A stretch of 13,072 bases of DNA from Flavobacterium psychrophilum (lineage in GTDB: Bacteria > Bacteroidota > Bacteroidia > Flavobacteriales > Flavobacteriaceae). The stretch is taken from contig CAMCBB010000050.1 of assembly GCA_945872875.1 (NCBI GenBank), forward strand, positions 1-13,072, read 5' to 3'. Of this stretch, positions 1 through 7,010 are shown piece after piece (positions within the stretch are counted from its first letter, which is position 1; every line of letters begins with the position of its first letter). A model generated the notes under the pieces. It had not been told where the DNA came from and did no database searches. It saw nothing but the letters and a program-made list of their open reading frames with translations. A program made the position numbers and the translations under genes.

Positions 1-948
1 GCAGGCGCTTTTGTAAGACTAACTGGATCTGGAATGGGATGCCCTGATTGGCCAAAATGTTTCGGATATTATATTCCTCCAACAGAATTAAAAGAACTAC
101 TTTTTACACCCGGAAAAGAATACGATAAAGGGCAAGTCATTATTAAAGATGAAACACTTTTAGTAGCTAAAAATGATTTTGTTGCAAATAATAATTTTGA
201 AAAATCAAACTGGGAACAATACACAAAACACGAATACGCGATCTTTAATCCGTTACATACTTGGATTGAATACATCAATCGCTTGTTAGGAGCACTTGCT
301 GGAATAGCCTGCTTTATTACCTTTATAATTTCTTTTAGTTATTGGAAGGAAAAGAAGTTGTATCTATTTCTCTCGTTTTTCATTTGCATATTAATGGGAT
401 TTCAAGCTTGGTTAGGAAAAACTGTAGTTGATTCTGTATTGAGTCCAATCAAGATTACAACACACATGCTTGCTGCATTATTGATAATTTCATTTCAAAT
501 CTATTTAATTTATGCAGTTCAGAATAAAAAATTAGCAATTTTAAAAGAGCATACCTTTTATAAAGTTTTAATTTTTGCATCGGTATTAACTTTAATTCAA
601 ATTATTATTGGAACCAGTGTAAGAGAACATGTAGATGTTATTGCAGAAGCTGGAGCACCCAAAATACTTTGGTTGCAAAAGCCATCTTTTTCATTTTATT
701 TTCATCGTACTTTTTCAATCGTTGTGTTACTTACCAATTTGTATTTATTCACAAGGAATAAAAAATTAAACCTTAATTTCAATAAAATAAATTGGGTTTT
801 AGGTATAATAGGATTAGAAATAATATCAGGAATATTGATGTACTATTTTCAATTTCCTTTTGGAACACAAACCTTACATTTAATATTAGCAACTATTTTA
901 TTCGGAATTCAATTTTATATGCTATTAGAAGCTAAAAAACAATCCTAA
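1..948 (+). CDS. ctaA: Heme A synthase (COX15/CtaA family), 5' end outside window
   Basis: Membrane enzyme that oxidises the C8 methyl of heme O to a formyl group, giving heme A for cytochrome c oxidase. The reading frame is open from base 1, and the residues before the Met at 34 (RLTGSG) belong to the conserved family motif, so the gene begins upstream and 34 is not the start. Visible marks are the GCPDWP motif with a Cys pair in the first outer loop (45-60), a glutamate in EYINR (268-282), and likely heme-ligand histidines at 463-465 (ITTH), 703-705 (FHRT) and 877-879 (LHLI), with about seven hydrophobic segments remaining. The first helix is lost at the window edge. The outer loop between the Cys pair and the next helix is long. 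As I recall, Bacillus CtaA has ExxHR where this protein has ExxNR. The next gene follows after 49 bases. Family assignment is firm. Confidence 0.9.
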   Translation, partial: AGAFVRLTGSGMGCPDWPKCFGYYIPPTELKELLFTPGKEYDKGQVIIKDETLLVAKNDFVANNNFEKSNWEQYTKHEYAIFNPLHTWIEYINRLLGALAGIACFITFIISFSYWKEKKLYLFLSFFICILMGFQAWLGKTVVDSVLSPIKITTHMLAALLIISFQIYLIYAVQNKKLAILKEHTFYKVLIFASVLTLIQIIIGTSVREHVDVIAEAGAPKILWLQKPSFSFYFHRTFSIVVLLTNLYLFTRNKKLNLNFNKINWVLGIIGLEIISGILMYYFQFPFGTQTLHLILATILFGIQFYMLLEAKKQS

Positions 949-997
949 AAACACATTTCCCCGACTATATTGTCACATTCCTTCTTACCAAATCTAA

Positions 998-1768
998 ATG
1001 TCCAAACTTGCAGCCGAGAATAAATTTATTGACTTATCCGATTACGGAAGACCCTTTGGAAGATTTCTTGCAAACAACCTAAAAAACACCCGCTTCACCC
1101 CTATTCATGTAACGATACTCTTCGGCATATCAGGGCTAACAGCTATTTATTTTTTACTTACCAATCATTTCATTTTAGCCTTTATTTTTATCCTTTTAAA
1201 ATCGGGAATTGATGCTGCAGATGGTGAATTGGCTCGTTTAAAAAACACCCCTTCCTACTTTGGAAGGTACCTTGATAGTGTATTTGATATTATAATCAAC
1301 TTTCTGCTTTTTATGTCAATTTGTTTTGTTTCAAAAACAACAATTTGGCTTACTTTACTAGGATTCATTAGCATTCAACTGCAAGGGACTTTATATAATT
1401 ATTACTATGTAATTTTAAGAAATAAAACCGCTGGCGGAGATACAACGAGTAAAATATTTGAATATAAAACCCCAAAAGCTTTAGCCGGTGAAAGTCAAAG
1501 ATCGGTTACTATTTTGTTTTTCATTTATACGCTTGTTTATGGGGTATTTGACAAAATAATCCATGCTTTGGATCCCGAAGCATATAAAGCCTCTATTTTT
1601 TCAAATAGGTTTATGACTTTTGTATCTTTGTTTGGCTTAGGTTTTCAATTATTTCTTATTGGATTTATGCTAACAATTGGCTGGATAGAAGTCATTGTTC
1701 CTTTTTTTATTAGCTATAATATCTTAATATTAGTAATGATTTCTATAAGAAGATTTTACTTTACCTAA
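998..1768 (+). CDS. CDP-alcohol phosphatidyltransferase family membrane protein
   Basis: Integral membrane enzyme of 256 residues that should transfer a phosphatidyl-type group from a CDP-activated donor to an alcohol, in phospholipid or related polar-lipid synthesis. The full family signature DxxDGxxARx8GxxxDxxxD is present: D72, D75, G76, A79, R80, G89, D93 and D97. The four Asp residues bind the metal and the CDP moiety in this family. Several hydrophobic helices surround it, and a soluble stretch of about 30 residues precedes the first helix. The alcohol acceptor cannot be read from the sequence. It is longer than typical PgsA proteins, and I would not call it PgsA, PssA or an inositol enzyme. 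It lies 49 bases after the heme A synthase gene and 71 before the next start, so co-transcription is plausible. The family call is firm and the substrate is unknown. Confidence 0.87.
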   Translation: MSKLAAENKFIDLSDYGRPFGRFLANNLKNTRFTPIHVTILFGISGLTAIYFLLTNHFILAFIFILLKSGIDAADGELARLKNTPSYFGRYLDSVFDIIINFLLFMSICFVSKTTIWLTLLGFISIQLQGTLYNYYYVILRNKTAGGDTTSKIFEYKTPKALAGESQRSVTILFFIYTLVYGVFDKIIHALDPEAYKASIFSNRFMTFVSLFGLGFQLFLIGFMLTIGWIEVIVPFFISYNILILVMISIRRFYFT

Positions 1769-1839
1769 ATGTTAAATTCAATTTTGAAACTTCAATTTTA
1801 ATCAAAATAATAGTACTATTGCCTAACAATTTAAACCTA

Positions 1840-2226
1840 ATGAAAAAACTTCTTCTTCTAATTATTATTTTTTTTGGAAACCAAACTACAAATGCCCAAA
1901 GTATCGTAAAATGGGTTGCATTATCTGAATACCACGAACTTTTATCTAAAACATTCCATCCAACCGAAGAAGGAAATTTTGGCCCAATAAAAGAATTTTC
2001 AAAAGAATTAAATTCAAAAGCGGAAGCTTTGGATGTGGTTACTATTCCACAAGAATATAAAAATCAAAAGACCGAAACCACATTAACCTTACTAAAAAAG
2101 CAAACAAAATTAGTTAATGATTTAGTTCAAAACAAAGCTCCTAATGTAGAAATTTTACGGGCCTTTCAAGACCTTCACGACATCTTTCACCGAATTGTAA
2201 TGCTTTGCAATCCAAATAATAAATAA
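1840..2226 (+). CDS. Small exported helical protein of unknown function
   Basis: A 128-residue protein that I do not recognise by function. The start chosen is the ATG at 1840, because it places a basic MKK and a hydrophobic core directly at the N-terminus of a signal peptide ending near A19-Q20. An in-frame TTG at 1819 would add seven residues of no value. The mature part (about 108 residues) looks mostly helical. It carries His at 32, 40, 113 and 117 and one Cys at 123; H113 and H117 form an HxxxH pair in a helix near the C-terminus, a spacing that could bind metal or heme, though this is speculation. It sits 18 bases before prmA, so it is likely co-transcribed with prmA and clpS, but an exported protein cannot directly share their cytoplasmic jobs. 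Confidence 0.75.
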   Translation: MKKLLLLIIIFFGNQTTNAQSIVKWVALSEYHELLSKTFHPTEEGNFGPIKEFSKELNSKAEALDVVTIPQEYKNQKTETTLTLLKKQTKLVNDLVQNKAPNVEILRAFQDLHDIFHRIVMLCNPNNK

Positions 2227-2244
2227 TTAGCTTCAAATAATAAC

Positions 2245-3078
2245 ATGTCAAATATATATCTAGGATACCATTTTACAATTGAACCAAAAGAATTAGGTTC
2301 GGAAATTCTAATTGCCGAATTAGGTGAAAAACCTTTTGAAAGTTTTATTGAAACCGAAACGGGTATTGTAGCTTACATACAAAAAGACCTGTGTACAGAT
2401 GATGTATTAGAAGATATATTTATTTTATCTTCTACAGAATTTACTGTTTCTTACAAAATTGAAGAAATAGACCAAGTCAACTGGAATGAAGAATGGGAAA
2501 AGAATTTTGAACCGATTGATGTAGATGGAAAATGCCATGTTCGTGCTCCTTTTCATCCTAAAACTAATGCTGAATTTGACATTGTAATCGAACCAAAAAT
2601 GAGTTTTGGAACGGGACATCATGAAACTACACACATGATGATTCAGCACTTACTTGAAACTGACGTAACCGGATTGAAAACCCTTGACATGGGATGCGGA
2701 ACTGCAATTCTTGCAATTCTTGCCGAAATGAAAGGTGCAAAACCTATTGATGCAATCGACATTGACAATTGGTGCTATCTAAATTCAATTGAAAATGCAC
2801 AACGAAATAATTGCCACGAAATCACCGTTTATGAAGGTGAAGCCAGTTTGCTTGAAGGTAAAAATTATGATTTAATCATAGCCAATATCAATCGAAATAT
2901 ATTACTAAACGACATGCAAGCATATGTTGATTGTTTGAATAAAGGCGGAATCCTTTTATTAAGTGGATTTTACACTGAAGACATTCCGTTTATTAATGCT
3001 TCCTGTACCGAAAAAGGATTGACTTATGTTAAGAAATTGGAACGAAACAATTGGGTTTCTTTAAAATATATAAATTAG
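2245..3078 (+). CDS. prmA: Ribosomal protein L11 methyltransferase
   Basis: Cytoplasmic S-adenosylmethionine-dependent enzyme that methylates ribosomal protein L11. The 277 residues show an N-terminal substrate-recognition domain (about 1-100), then a Rossmann-type methyltransferase domain. Characteristic motifs are PKMSFGTGHHETT at 117-129, the SAM-binding LDMGCGTAILA at 147-157, an acidic DIDNW at about 171-175, and IANINRNIL at 212-220, which takes the place of the NPPY-like motif in this family. Length is slightly short of the roughly 290 residues of the E. coli protein, as is common in Bacteroidota. It lies 18 bases after a small exported protein gene and 21 before clpS; prmA-clpS adjacency supports the identification. 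Confidence 0.95.
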   Translation: MSNIYLGYHFTIEPKELGSEILIAELGEKPFESFIETETGIVAYIQKDLCTDDVLEDIFILSSTEFTVSYKIEEIDQVNWNEEWEKNFEPIDVDGKCHVRAPFHPKTNAEFDIVIEPKMSFGTGHHETTHMMIQHLLETDVTGLKTLDMGCGTAILAILAEMKGAKPIDAIDIDNWCYLNSIENAQRNNCHEITVYEGEASLLEGKNYDLIIANINRNILLNDMQAYVDCLNKGGILLLSGFYTEDIPFINASCTEKGLTYVKKLERNNWVSLKYIN

Positions 3079-3099
3079 AAATATACTTTTTATTAGTTT

Positions 3100-3375
3100 A
3101 TGAGTACCATTGAAAAAGTACAAGAGGAAATATTAGTTGAGGAGCAATTAGAAAATAATCATGAAATTATTCTTTATAATGATAACATCAATACTTTTGA
3201 TCATGTAATTAATTGTCTAATTCAAGTTTGTAAACACACTTCAGAGCAGGCAGAACAATGCGCAATAATTGTTCATTACACCGGTAAATGTGCAGTTAAA
3301 ACAGGATCATTTGAAGAACTAAAACCCCAATGCACTCGATTACTACAATTGGGATTAAGTGCTGTAATTGAATAA
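3100..3375 (+). CDS. clpS: ATP-dependent Clp protease adaptor ClpS
   Basis: Small adaptor (91 residues) that delivers N-degron substrates to the ClpAP-type protease. After an acidic, probably flexible N-terminal tail of about 20 residues comes the ClpS core: LYNDNINTFDHVI at 25-37, where N27 and D28 match the pocket-forming N-D pair of E. coli ClpS, and VHYTGK at 58-63, where H59 matches the conserved pocket His. The C-terminal end is short but complete for the family. It is the last gene of the forward run, 21 bases after prmA. Its stop codon is one base from the stop of the converging HMA gene, leaving no room for a separate terminator between them. Confidence 0.93.
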   Translation: MSTIEKVQEEILVEEQLENNHEIILYNDNINTFDHVINCLIQVCKHTSEQAEQCAIIVHYTGKCAVKTGSFEELKPQCTRLLQLGLSAVIE

Positions 3376-3376
3376 A

Positions 3377-3643
3377 TTAACTAATTTTTCCAATCGCGCA
3401 ACTTACATAAGACTTTGCTTTAGTTCCTAAAGGATTGTTTTCGCCAACTTCGGGATAGCCGCTAGATTTTAATGTTTCTTTTACATGAAGTAACGATTCT
3501 TCATTTTTATAATTAAAAGTAACAGAGCCTTCTTCGACATTTACTTTTACATCAGAAACATTTTCTAAAACAGTTAATTTGTTTGTAATAGTTGTCGCAC
3601 AACCATTACATTTTAAATTTTGTATGCTAAGTGTAGTTGTCAT
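3377..3643 (-). CDS. Small heavy-metal-associated (HMA) domain protein
   Basis: An 88-residue soluble protein with a single HMA fold of the CopZ/MerP kind, expected to bind a soft metal ion such as Cu(I) and pass it on or buffer it. The metal site is the pair C12 and C15 in LKCNGCA, where the classical motif is MxCxxC (here Leu replaces Met). The HMA fold takes up about residues 1-65; a C-terminal extension of about 20 residues carries a third Cys, C82 (SCAIGK), which could join the metal site or be redox active. It lies 74 bases downstream of the transporter half gene on the same strand and may be read with it, but it also has its own TATATTTG box and a dyad at its 5' end. No signal peptide. 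The metal is not determined by the sequence. Confidence 0.85.
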   Translation of the reverse strand: MTTTLSIQNLKCNGCATTITNKLTVLENVSDVKVNVEEGSVTFNYKNEESLLHVKETLKSSGYPEVGENNPLGTKAKSYVSCAIGKIS

Positions 3644-3645
3644 GG

Positions 3646-3668
3646 TATTTGAATTTTATATTCAAATA
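3646..3668. promoter_or_regulatory. Inverted repeat at the 5' end of the HMA gene (candidate operator)
   Basis: TATTTGAA (3646-3653) and TTCAAATA (3661-3668) form a perfect 8-bp dyad with a 7-base spacer, ending two bases from the HMA start codon on the minus strand. It overlaps the possible -7 element at 3663-3670, a layout expected of a repressor site. The dyad is very AT-rich, so chance is possible. Confidence 0.35.
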
Positions 3669-3670
3669 TA
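3663..3670 (-). promoter_or_regulatory. Possible -7 promoter element of the HMA gene
   Basis: On the minus strand this reads TATATTTG, an exact match to the Bacteroidota -7 consensus TAnnTTTG, 19 bases before the start codon. The nearest upstream TTTG (minus strand, 3697-3700) is 26 bases away, longer than the usual 17-23, so only half of the promoter is well supported. Confidence 0.4.
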
Positions 3671-3717
3671 GTACAAAAGCTATAAAAGTTATGTAACAAA
3701 TGCTACTTAATCTATTA

Positions 3718-4131
3718 TTAGTGAGGCAATTTATCCTTGAAATAACCATAAATAAAGGTTCCGAATAAAGCTCCAAAGAAAACAAAGCCAACGGTAATAA
3801 ATCCGGAACCAATTAATATATATATGGGGCCTGGACAACTACCAACTAGAGCCCATCCCAATCCAAAAATCAATCCGCCAATCCAATATCTAAAGGTTCC
3901 TCGTTCTTTATCTAAAATTTCAATTGGCAACCCTTTAATGTCTTTAATATCAAATCGTTTTATAATTTGAATGCCAATAACACCCGTTGCAATAGCAGTC
4001 ATTATTATGCCGTACATATGAAATGAATCAAACTGAAACATCTCAAAAATACGGTACCATGAAACGGCTTCCGTTTTAGTTAAAACTACTCCGAATACAA
4101 ACCCAACTACTAAATATTTAATTAAATTCAT
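3718..4131 (-). CDS. YeeE/YedE-type transporter, second half (DUF6691-like)
   Basis: A 137-residue membrane protein, about half the length of a full YeeE/YedE protein and matching the second half of that family. Members move sulfur compounds; TsuA/YeeE takes up thiosulfate through a row of conserved cysteines. Here the key residue is C99 in VGSCPGP, in a membrane re-entrant position. There are about four hydrophobic segments. Its start lies six bases after the stop of the other half gene, so the two are almost certainly co-translated and probably assemble together. The substrate is inferred from family only and could be thiosulfate, sulfide or another sulfur species. The next gene downstream on the same strand is the HMA protein. 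Confidence 0.82.
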   Translation of the reverse strand: MNLIKYLVVGFVFGVVLTKTEAVSWYRIFEMFQFDSFHMYGIIMTAIATGVIGIQIIKRFDIKDIKGLPIEILDKERGTFRYWIGGLIFGLGWALVGSCPGPIYILIGSGFITVGFVFFGALFGTFIYGYFKDKLPH

Positions 4132-4137
4132 TTTGAT

Positions 4138-4695
4138 TTAAAAAATTAATGGAAAAATAAAATTCACCATGATTAAACCCCCAATAAAAAATCCTATCAC
4201 CGCCTTAAGAGAAGGCAATTGAAAATTACTTAACCCCGAAATGGCATGACCCGAAGTGCAACCTCCTGCATAACGAGAGCCAAAACCAATAAGAAATCCA
4301 CCAAAAACTAATAAAAATATTTTTTTAGGCGATTGAAATACTTCTGATCCAAAAAGTGTATCGGGTAATAATTTACCATTTGGTGCATCTACTCCTAATT
4401 TATTTAATTTCAATATGGTTACGGGATTGATTGAAACATTGGATGCATCCGATAAAAAATGAGTGGCAAAGTATCCGCCAAACATTGCTCCCAAAACAAC
4501 AACTAAATTCCATCTTTGTGATTTCCAATCCCAATTAAAAAACGAAACCCGTTTTCCCAATCCAGCAATAGAGCATAAACTTCTGAGATTGGTAGACATT
4601 CCAAAGGTTTTTCCAAAATAGGTTAAACACAGCATGACTATCCCAATTATAAAACCCGAGACAGACCAATGCCAAGTTGAAGATAGTAAATTCAT
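4138..4695 (-). CDS. YeeE/YedE-type transporter, first half
   Basis: A 185-residue integral membrane protein forming the first half of a split YeeE/YedE sulfur-type transporter. The signature is GGCTSGHAISG at 144-154, with C146 the probable sulfur-handling cysteine, plus a second Cys at 41 (LRSLCS). About five hydrophobic segments are visible, with a polar insertion of about 35 residues around 82-120 between helices. It is the first gene of a minus-strand unit with the second half six bases downstream and the HMA gene after that. A TATTTTTG box lies 16 bases upstream of its start. In related Bacteroidota such pairs often travel with rhodanese or beta-lactamase-fold sulfur enzymes, but none is in this window. 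Confidence 0.85.
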   Translation of the reverse strand: MNLLSSTWHWSVSGFIIGIVMLCLTYFGKTFGMSTNLRSLCSIAGLGKRVSFFNWDWKSQRWNLVVVLGAMFGGYFATHFLSDASNVSINPVTILKLNKLGVDAPNGKLLPDTLFGSEVFQSPKKIFLLVFGGFLIGFGSRYAGGCTSGHAISGLSNFQLPSLKAVIGFFIGGLIMVNFIFPLIF

Positions 4696-4710
4696 AATAT
4701 TTATTTTTCA

Positions 4711-4718
4711 CAAAAATA
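4711..4718 (-). promoter_or_regulatory. Possible -7 promoter element of the split transporter operon
   Basis: Minus-strand TATTTTTG matches the Bacteroidota -7 consensus TAnnTTTG and lies 15 bases before the start at 4695. I see no TTTG or TTG at the expected -33 distance, so the call rests on one element. Confidence 0.35.
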
Positions 4719-4783
4719 GAGAGAGTGGTTTGATTTTTGATAATTTATTTAGATATTTAGTTAAAATAAATTCACTTCATAAA

Positions 4784-5248
4784 ATGAAAACATACAAAAC
4801 CTTACTATTCATAACCTTTATTTCAATTTTATCCTCTTGTGGAGCAATTAAATCTACAATAAAAAACATAGATAATTCTGCTATTAAACCAGTGGTAAAA
4901 GAAGGGCAATTCATAATTACTGAATACGCAAAGGATTCAAATTACGGTTATGATAAAGATTATCCTATTAATTTAGGATTTGAAAATGAAAAGAATTCGC
5001 CAAAAAATATTGAGTATTTCTTTAACGGATTGGAAGGTCCAAATGGCGAAAAAATATTTTACATAAAAAAAGAAAATTGTTGTCCTTATCCTACAAAAAG
5101 AAGTGTAATGGGCGCAGGCACTTTAGAAGTTTATGAAGTTAGTATTGAAGGTAGCGAAACTAAATTGCGACTATATTTAAATATCTATGAAAAAGGAAAA
5201 GTTTTATGTCCTAAAGGATTGCAAATAAAAAAATACAACCCACAATAA
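4784..5248 (+). CDS. Lipoprotein of unknown function with a CCPYPT motif
   Basis: A 154-residue predicted lipoprotein. The start at 4784 is preferred over an in-frame ATG at 4634, because the earlier one lies inside the divergent transporter gene and would bury the signal peptide. The lipobox L16-S17-S18-C19 follows a hydrophobic stretch, so the mature protein should be lipid-anchored at C19. The mature part shows YGYDKDYPI at 54-62, GPNGEK at 85-90, a vicinal Cys pair C99-C100 in ENCCPYPT, and C142. I recall Bacteroidota proteins of this general pattern carrying the automatic name 2-dehydro-3-deoxyphosphooctonate aldolase, which this protein cannot be: it is exported, half the size, and lacks the aldolase motifs; the true enzyme is the next gene. 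A hairpin terminator separates the two, so they are not clearly co-transcribed. Function unknown. Confidence 0.78.
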   Translation: MKTYKTLLFITFISILSSCGAIKSTIKNIDNSAIKPVVKEGQFIITEYAKDSNYGYDKDYPINLGFENEKNSPKNIEYFFNGLEGPNGEKIFYIKKENCCPYPTKRSVMGAGTLEVYEVSIEGSETKLRLYLNIYEKGKVLCPKGLQIKKYNPQ

Positions 5249-5260
5249 TTATTTAATACG

Positions 5261-5295
5261 AAACCTTCTAATAATGCATTAGAAGGTTTTTTCTT
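5261..5295 (+). terminator. Rho-independent terminator after the lipoprotein gene
   Basis: AAACCTTCTAAT (5261-5272) pairs perfectly with ATTAGAAGGTTT (5278-5289) around a 5-base loop, giving a 12-bp stem followed by a T-rich tract TTTCTT. It starts 12 bases after the lipoprotein stop codon and separates that gene from kdsA. Confidence 0.85.
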
Positions 5296-5297
5296 AG

Positions 5298-5305
5298 TAC
5301 ATTTG
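5298..5305 (+). promoter_or_regulatory. Possible -7 promoter element of kdsA
   Basis: TACATTTG is an exact match to the Bacteroidota consensus TAnnTTTG, right after the preceding terminator and 16 bases before the kdsA start. The -33 position would fall inside the terminator hairpin, where there is no TTTG. Its placement after a terminator makes a fresh promoter here logical. Confidence 0.45.
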
Positions 5306-5321
5306 CAAAAAATTTAAGCAT

Positions 5322-6140
5322 ATGAATTTAATTAATATCCCAAAAATTAAACATACCGATAGTGGAAACTTCTTTCTTTTAGCTGGGCCTTGCGCAATTG
5401 AAGGAGAAGAAATGGCCTTGCGTATTGCTGATAAATTAATTACCATTACAGATAAACTAGAAATCCCTTATGTATTTAAAGGATCATTCAAAAAAGCGAA
5501 TCGTTCTAGAATAGACAGTTTTTCGGGAATTGGAGATGAAAAAGCATTAAAAATTCTAAGAAAAATATCTGAAACTTTTCAGGTTCCAACAGTTACAGAC
5601 ATTCACACTAATGAAGATGCAGCTATGGCCGCCGAATATGTAGATGTATTACAAATACCTGCATTTTTAGTTCGCCAAACCGACCTTGTTGTTGCTGCTG
5701 CAAATACTGGAAAAACAGTAAACTTGAAAAAAGGACAATTTATGAGTCCGGAAAGCATGAAACATGCAGTACAAAAAGTATTGGATTGCCATAACGAAAA
5801 TGTAATGGTAACCGATAGAGGAACCATGTTTGGATATCAAGATATGATTGTAGATTATAGAGGAATTCCAACAATGCAACAATACGCAACTACGGTTTTA
5901 GATGTAACGCATTCATTACAACAACCAAATCAAACAGTTGGTGTAACCGGCGGAAGACCCGACATGATTGAAACCGTTGCCAAAGCAGGAATAGCTGTTG
6001 GTGTAGATGGAATTTTTATTGAAACTCATTTTGACCCAGCGAATGCAAAAAGTGATGGTGCCAATATGTTACATTTAGATTATTTTGAAGATTTGATGAC
6101 TAAATTAGTAGCCATCAGAAAAACCGTTAATCAATTTTAA
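5322..6140 (+). CDS. kdsA: 2-dehydro-3-deoxyphosphooctonate aldolase (Kdo-8-phosphate synthase), metal-dependent type
   Basis: Cytoplasmic enzyme that condenses phosphoenolpyruvate with arabinose 5-phosphate to give Kdo 8-phosphate, the first committed step toward the Kdo of the lipopolysaccharide core. Length 272 residues is normal. Motifs: LAGPCAIEGEE at 20-30, FKGSFKKANRS at 52-62, TDIHT at 92-96, VTDRGT at 163-168 and the GGRP region at 210-213. The four metal ligands known from the Aquifex enzyme are all present with near-identical spacing: C24, H197, E234 and D245. The E. coli enzyme has Asn in place of the Cys, so this one should need a divalent metal. It sits after a terminator with its own -7 box, and 12 bases before an exported protein gene likely on the same transcript. 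Confidence 0.96.
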   Translation: MNLINIPKIKHTDSGNFFLLAGPCAIEGEEMALRIADKLITITDKLEIPYVFKGSFKKANRSRIDSFSGIGDEKALKILRKISETFQVPTVTDIHTNEDAAMAAEYVDVLQIPAFLVRQTDLVVAAANTGKTVNLKKGQFMSPESMKHAVQKVLDCHNENVMVTDRGTMFGYQDMIVDYRGIPTMQQYATTVLDVTHSLQQPNQTVGVTGGRPDMIETVAKAGIAVGVDGIFIETHFDPANAKSDGANMLHLDYFEDLMTKLVAIRKTVNQF

Positions 6141-6152
6141 ATTTATAAAATA

Positions 6153-6995
6153 ATGCTAAAATTTAAAATACTGATTGTTTTTGTTTTATTTACTATTACT
6201 CAGTTTACATTTGCTCAAGACACTCTAAAAAAAGTAAAATATACAGCTCACAATAAAGGTAAATTTTATATTTATTGGGGAGGAAATAGAGAAAGCTATT
6301 CTAAATCAGATATTCATTTTAAAGGAGATGATTATGATTTTACTTTGAATGATGTGGAAGCTGTAGACAGACCTGTAGGTTGGCATATTAATTATATCAA
6401 TCCAACGATGATGACCATCCCACAAACAAATTTTAGATTAGGTTATTTTATTACTGATCATTACAATATTTCTGTGGGTGTAGATCATATGAAATATGTA
6501 ATGGTTCAAAATCAATCAGTAAAAATTAATGGAACTTTTCCTGCGAGTTATATTGGAAATCAAGTTAATAATGGTCAAGTTGATTTATCTGATGAAACCT
6601 TTTTAACTTTTGAACATACCGATGGTTTAAATTATGTTAACTCAGAAATTTCTCGTGTGGACGACTTTTCTAAATTATTCGGAATTACCAATACCGATAA
6701 AATTCAAATAAACCTAACCGAAGGTATTGGCGCAGGTGTGCTTTACCCTAAAACGAATGCTAAAGTATTAGGAAAAGAAAGACACGATGATTTTCATATT
6801 TCTGGGTATGGAGTTTCAGCTAAAGTGGGTTTGAACCTTACTTTTTTCAAACATTACTTTATTCAAGGCGAACTTAAAACGGGTTACATCAATATGAATG
6901 ATATCCAAACAACTTCTTTATCAAACGATACCGCAAGTCAACATTTTATGTTTTTACAAAGAATTATTTCTTTTGGAGGAATTTTTAACCTATAA
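6153..6995 (+). CDS. Exported, probable outer-membrane beta-barrel protein of unknown function
   Basis: A 280-residue protein with a clear signal peptide (basic start, hydrophobic core, likely cut near A21-Q22). The mature part has alternating hydrophobic and polar residues typical of beta strands, for example around 92-117 and 217-248, frequent aromatic residues, and a C-terminus ending F-N-L. These suggest an outer-membrane barrel or a beta-rich periplasmic protein. I do not recognise a characterised family and see no catalytic motif. Conserved-looking patches include YIYWGGNR at 39-46 and VGWHINYINP at 75-84. It begins 12 bases after kdsA, so it is probably co-transcribed with a Kdo synthesis gene, but a role in lipopolysaccharide is only an inference from position. 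Transcription ends at the hairpin just downstream. Confidence 0.8.
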   Translation: MLKFKILIVFVLFTITQFTFAQDTLKKVKYTAHNKGKFYIYWGGNRESYSKSDIHFKGDDYDFTLNDVEAVDRPVGWHINYINPTMMTIPQTNFRLGYFITDHYNISVGVDHMKYVMVQNQSVKINGTFPASYIGNQVNNGQVDLSDETFLTFEHTDGLNYVNSEISRVDDFSKLFGITNTDKIQINLTEGIGAGVLYPKTNAKVLGKERHDDFHISGYGVSAKVGLNLTFFKHYFIQGELKTGYINMNDIQTTSLSNDTASQHFMFLQRIISFGGIFNL

Positions 6996-7010
6996 GATTT
7001 ATTTAATCAT

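Noticed and set aside
1778..1799. Direct repeat TTCAATTTT and short dyad TTGAA-AC-TTCAA after the phosphatidyltransferase gene
   Set aside because: Short and AT-rich, with no neighbouring element to give it meaning; likely chance.
1819..1839. Upstream TTG start for the small exported protein
   Set aside because: It would push the MKK signal-peptide start inward; ATG at 1840 gives a normal signal peptide.
3374..3389. Small dyad AAATTA-AC-TAATTT plus T-run between the converging clpS and HMA genes
   Set aside because: Only six A-T pairs with a 2-base loop; too weak to call a terminator.
4634..4783. Upstream ATG for the lipoprotein gene, overlapping the divergent transporter gene
   Set aside because: It would place 50 unlikely residues before the lipobox signal peptide and overlap the coding part of the opposite gene.
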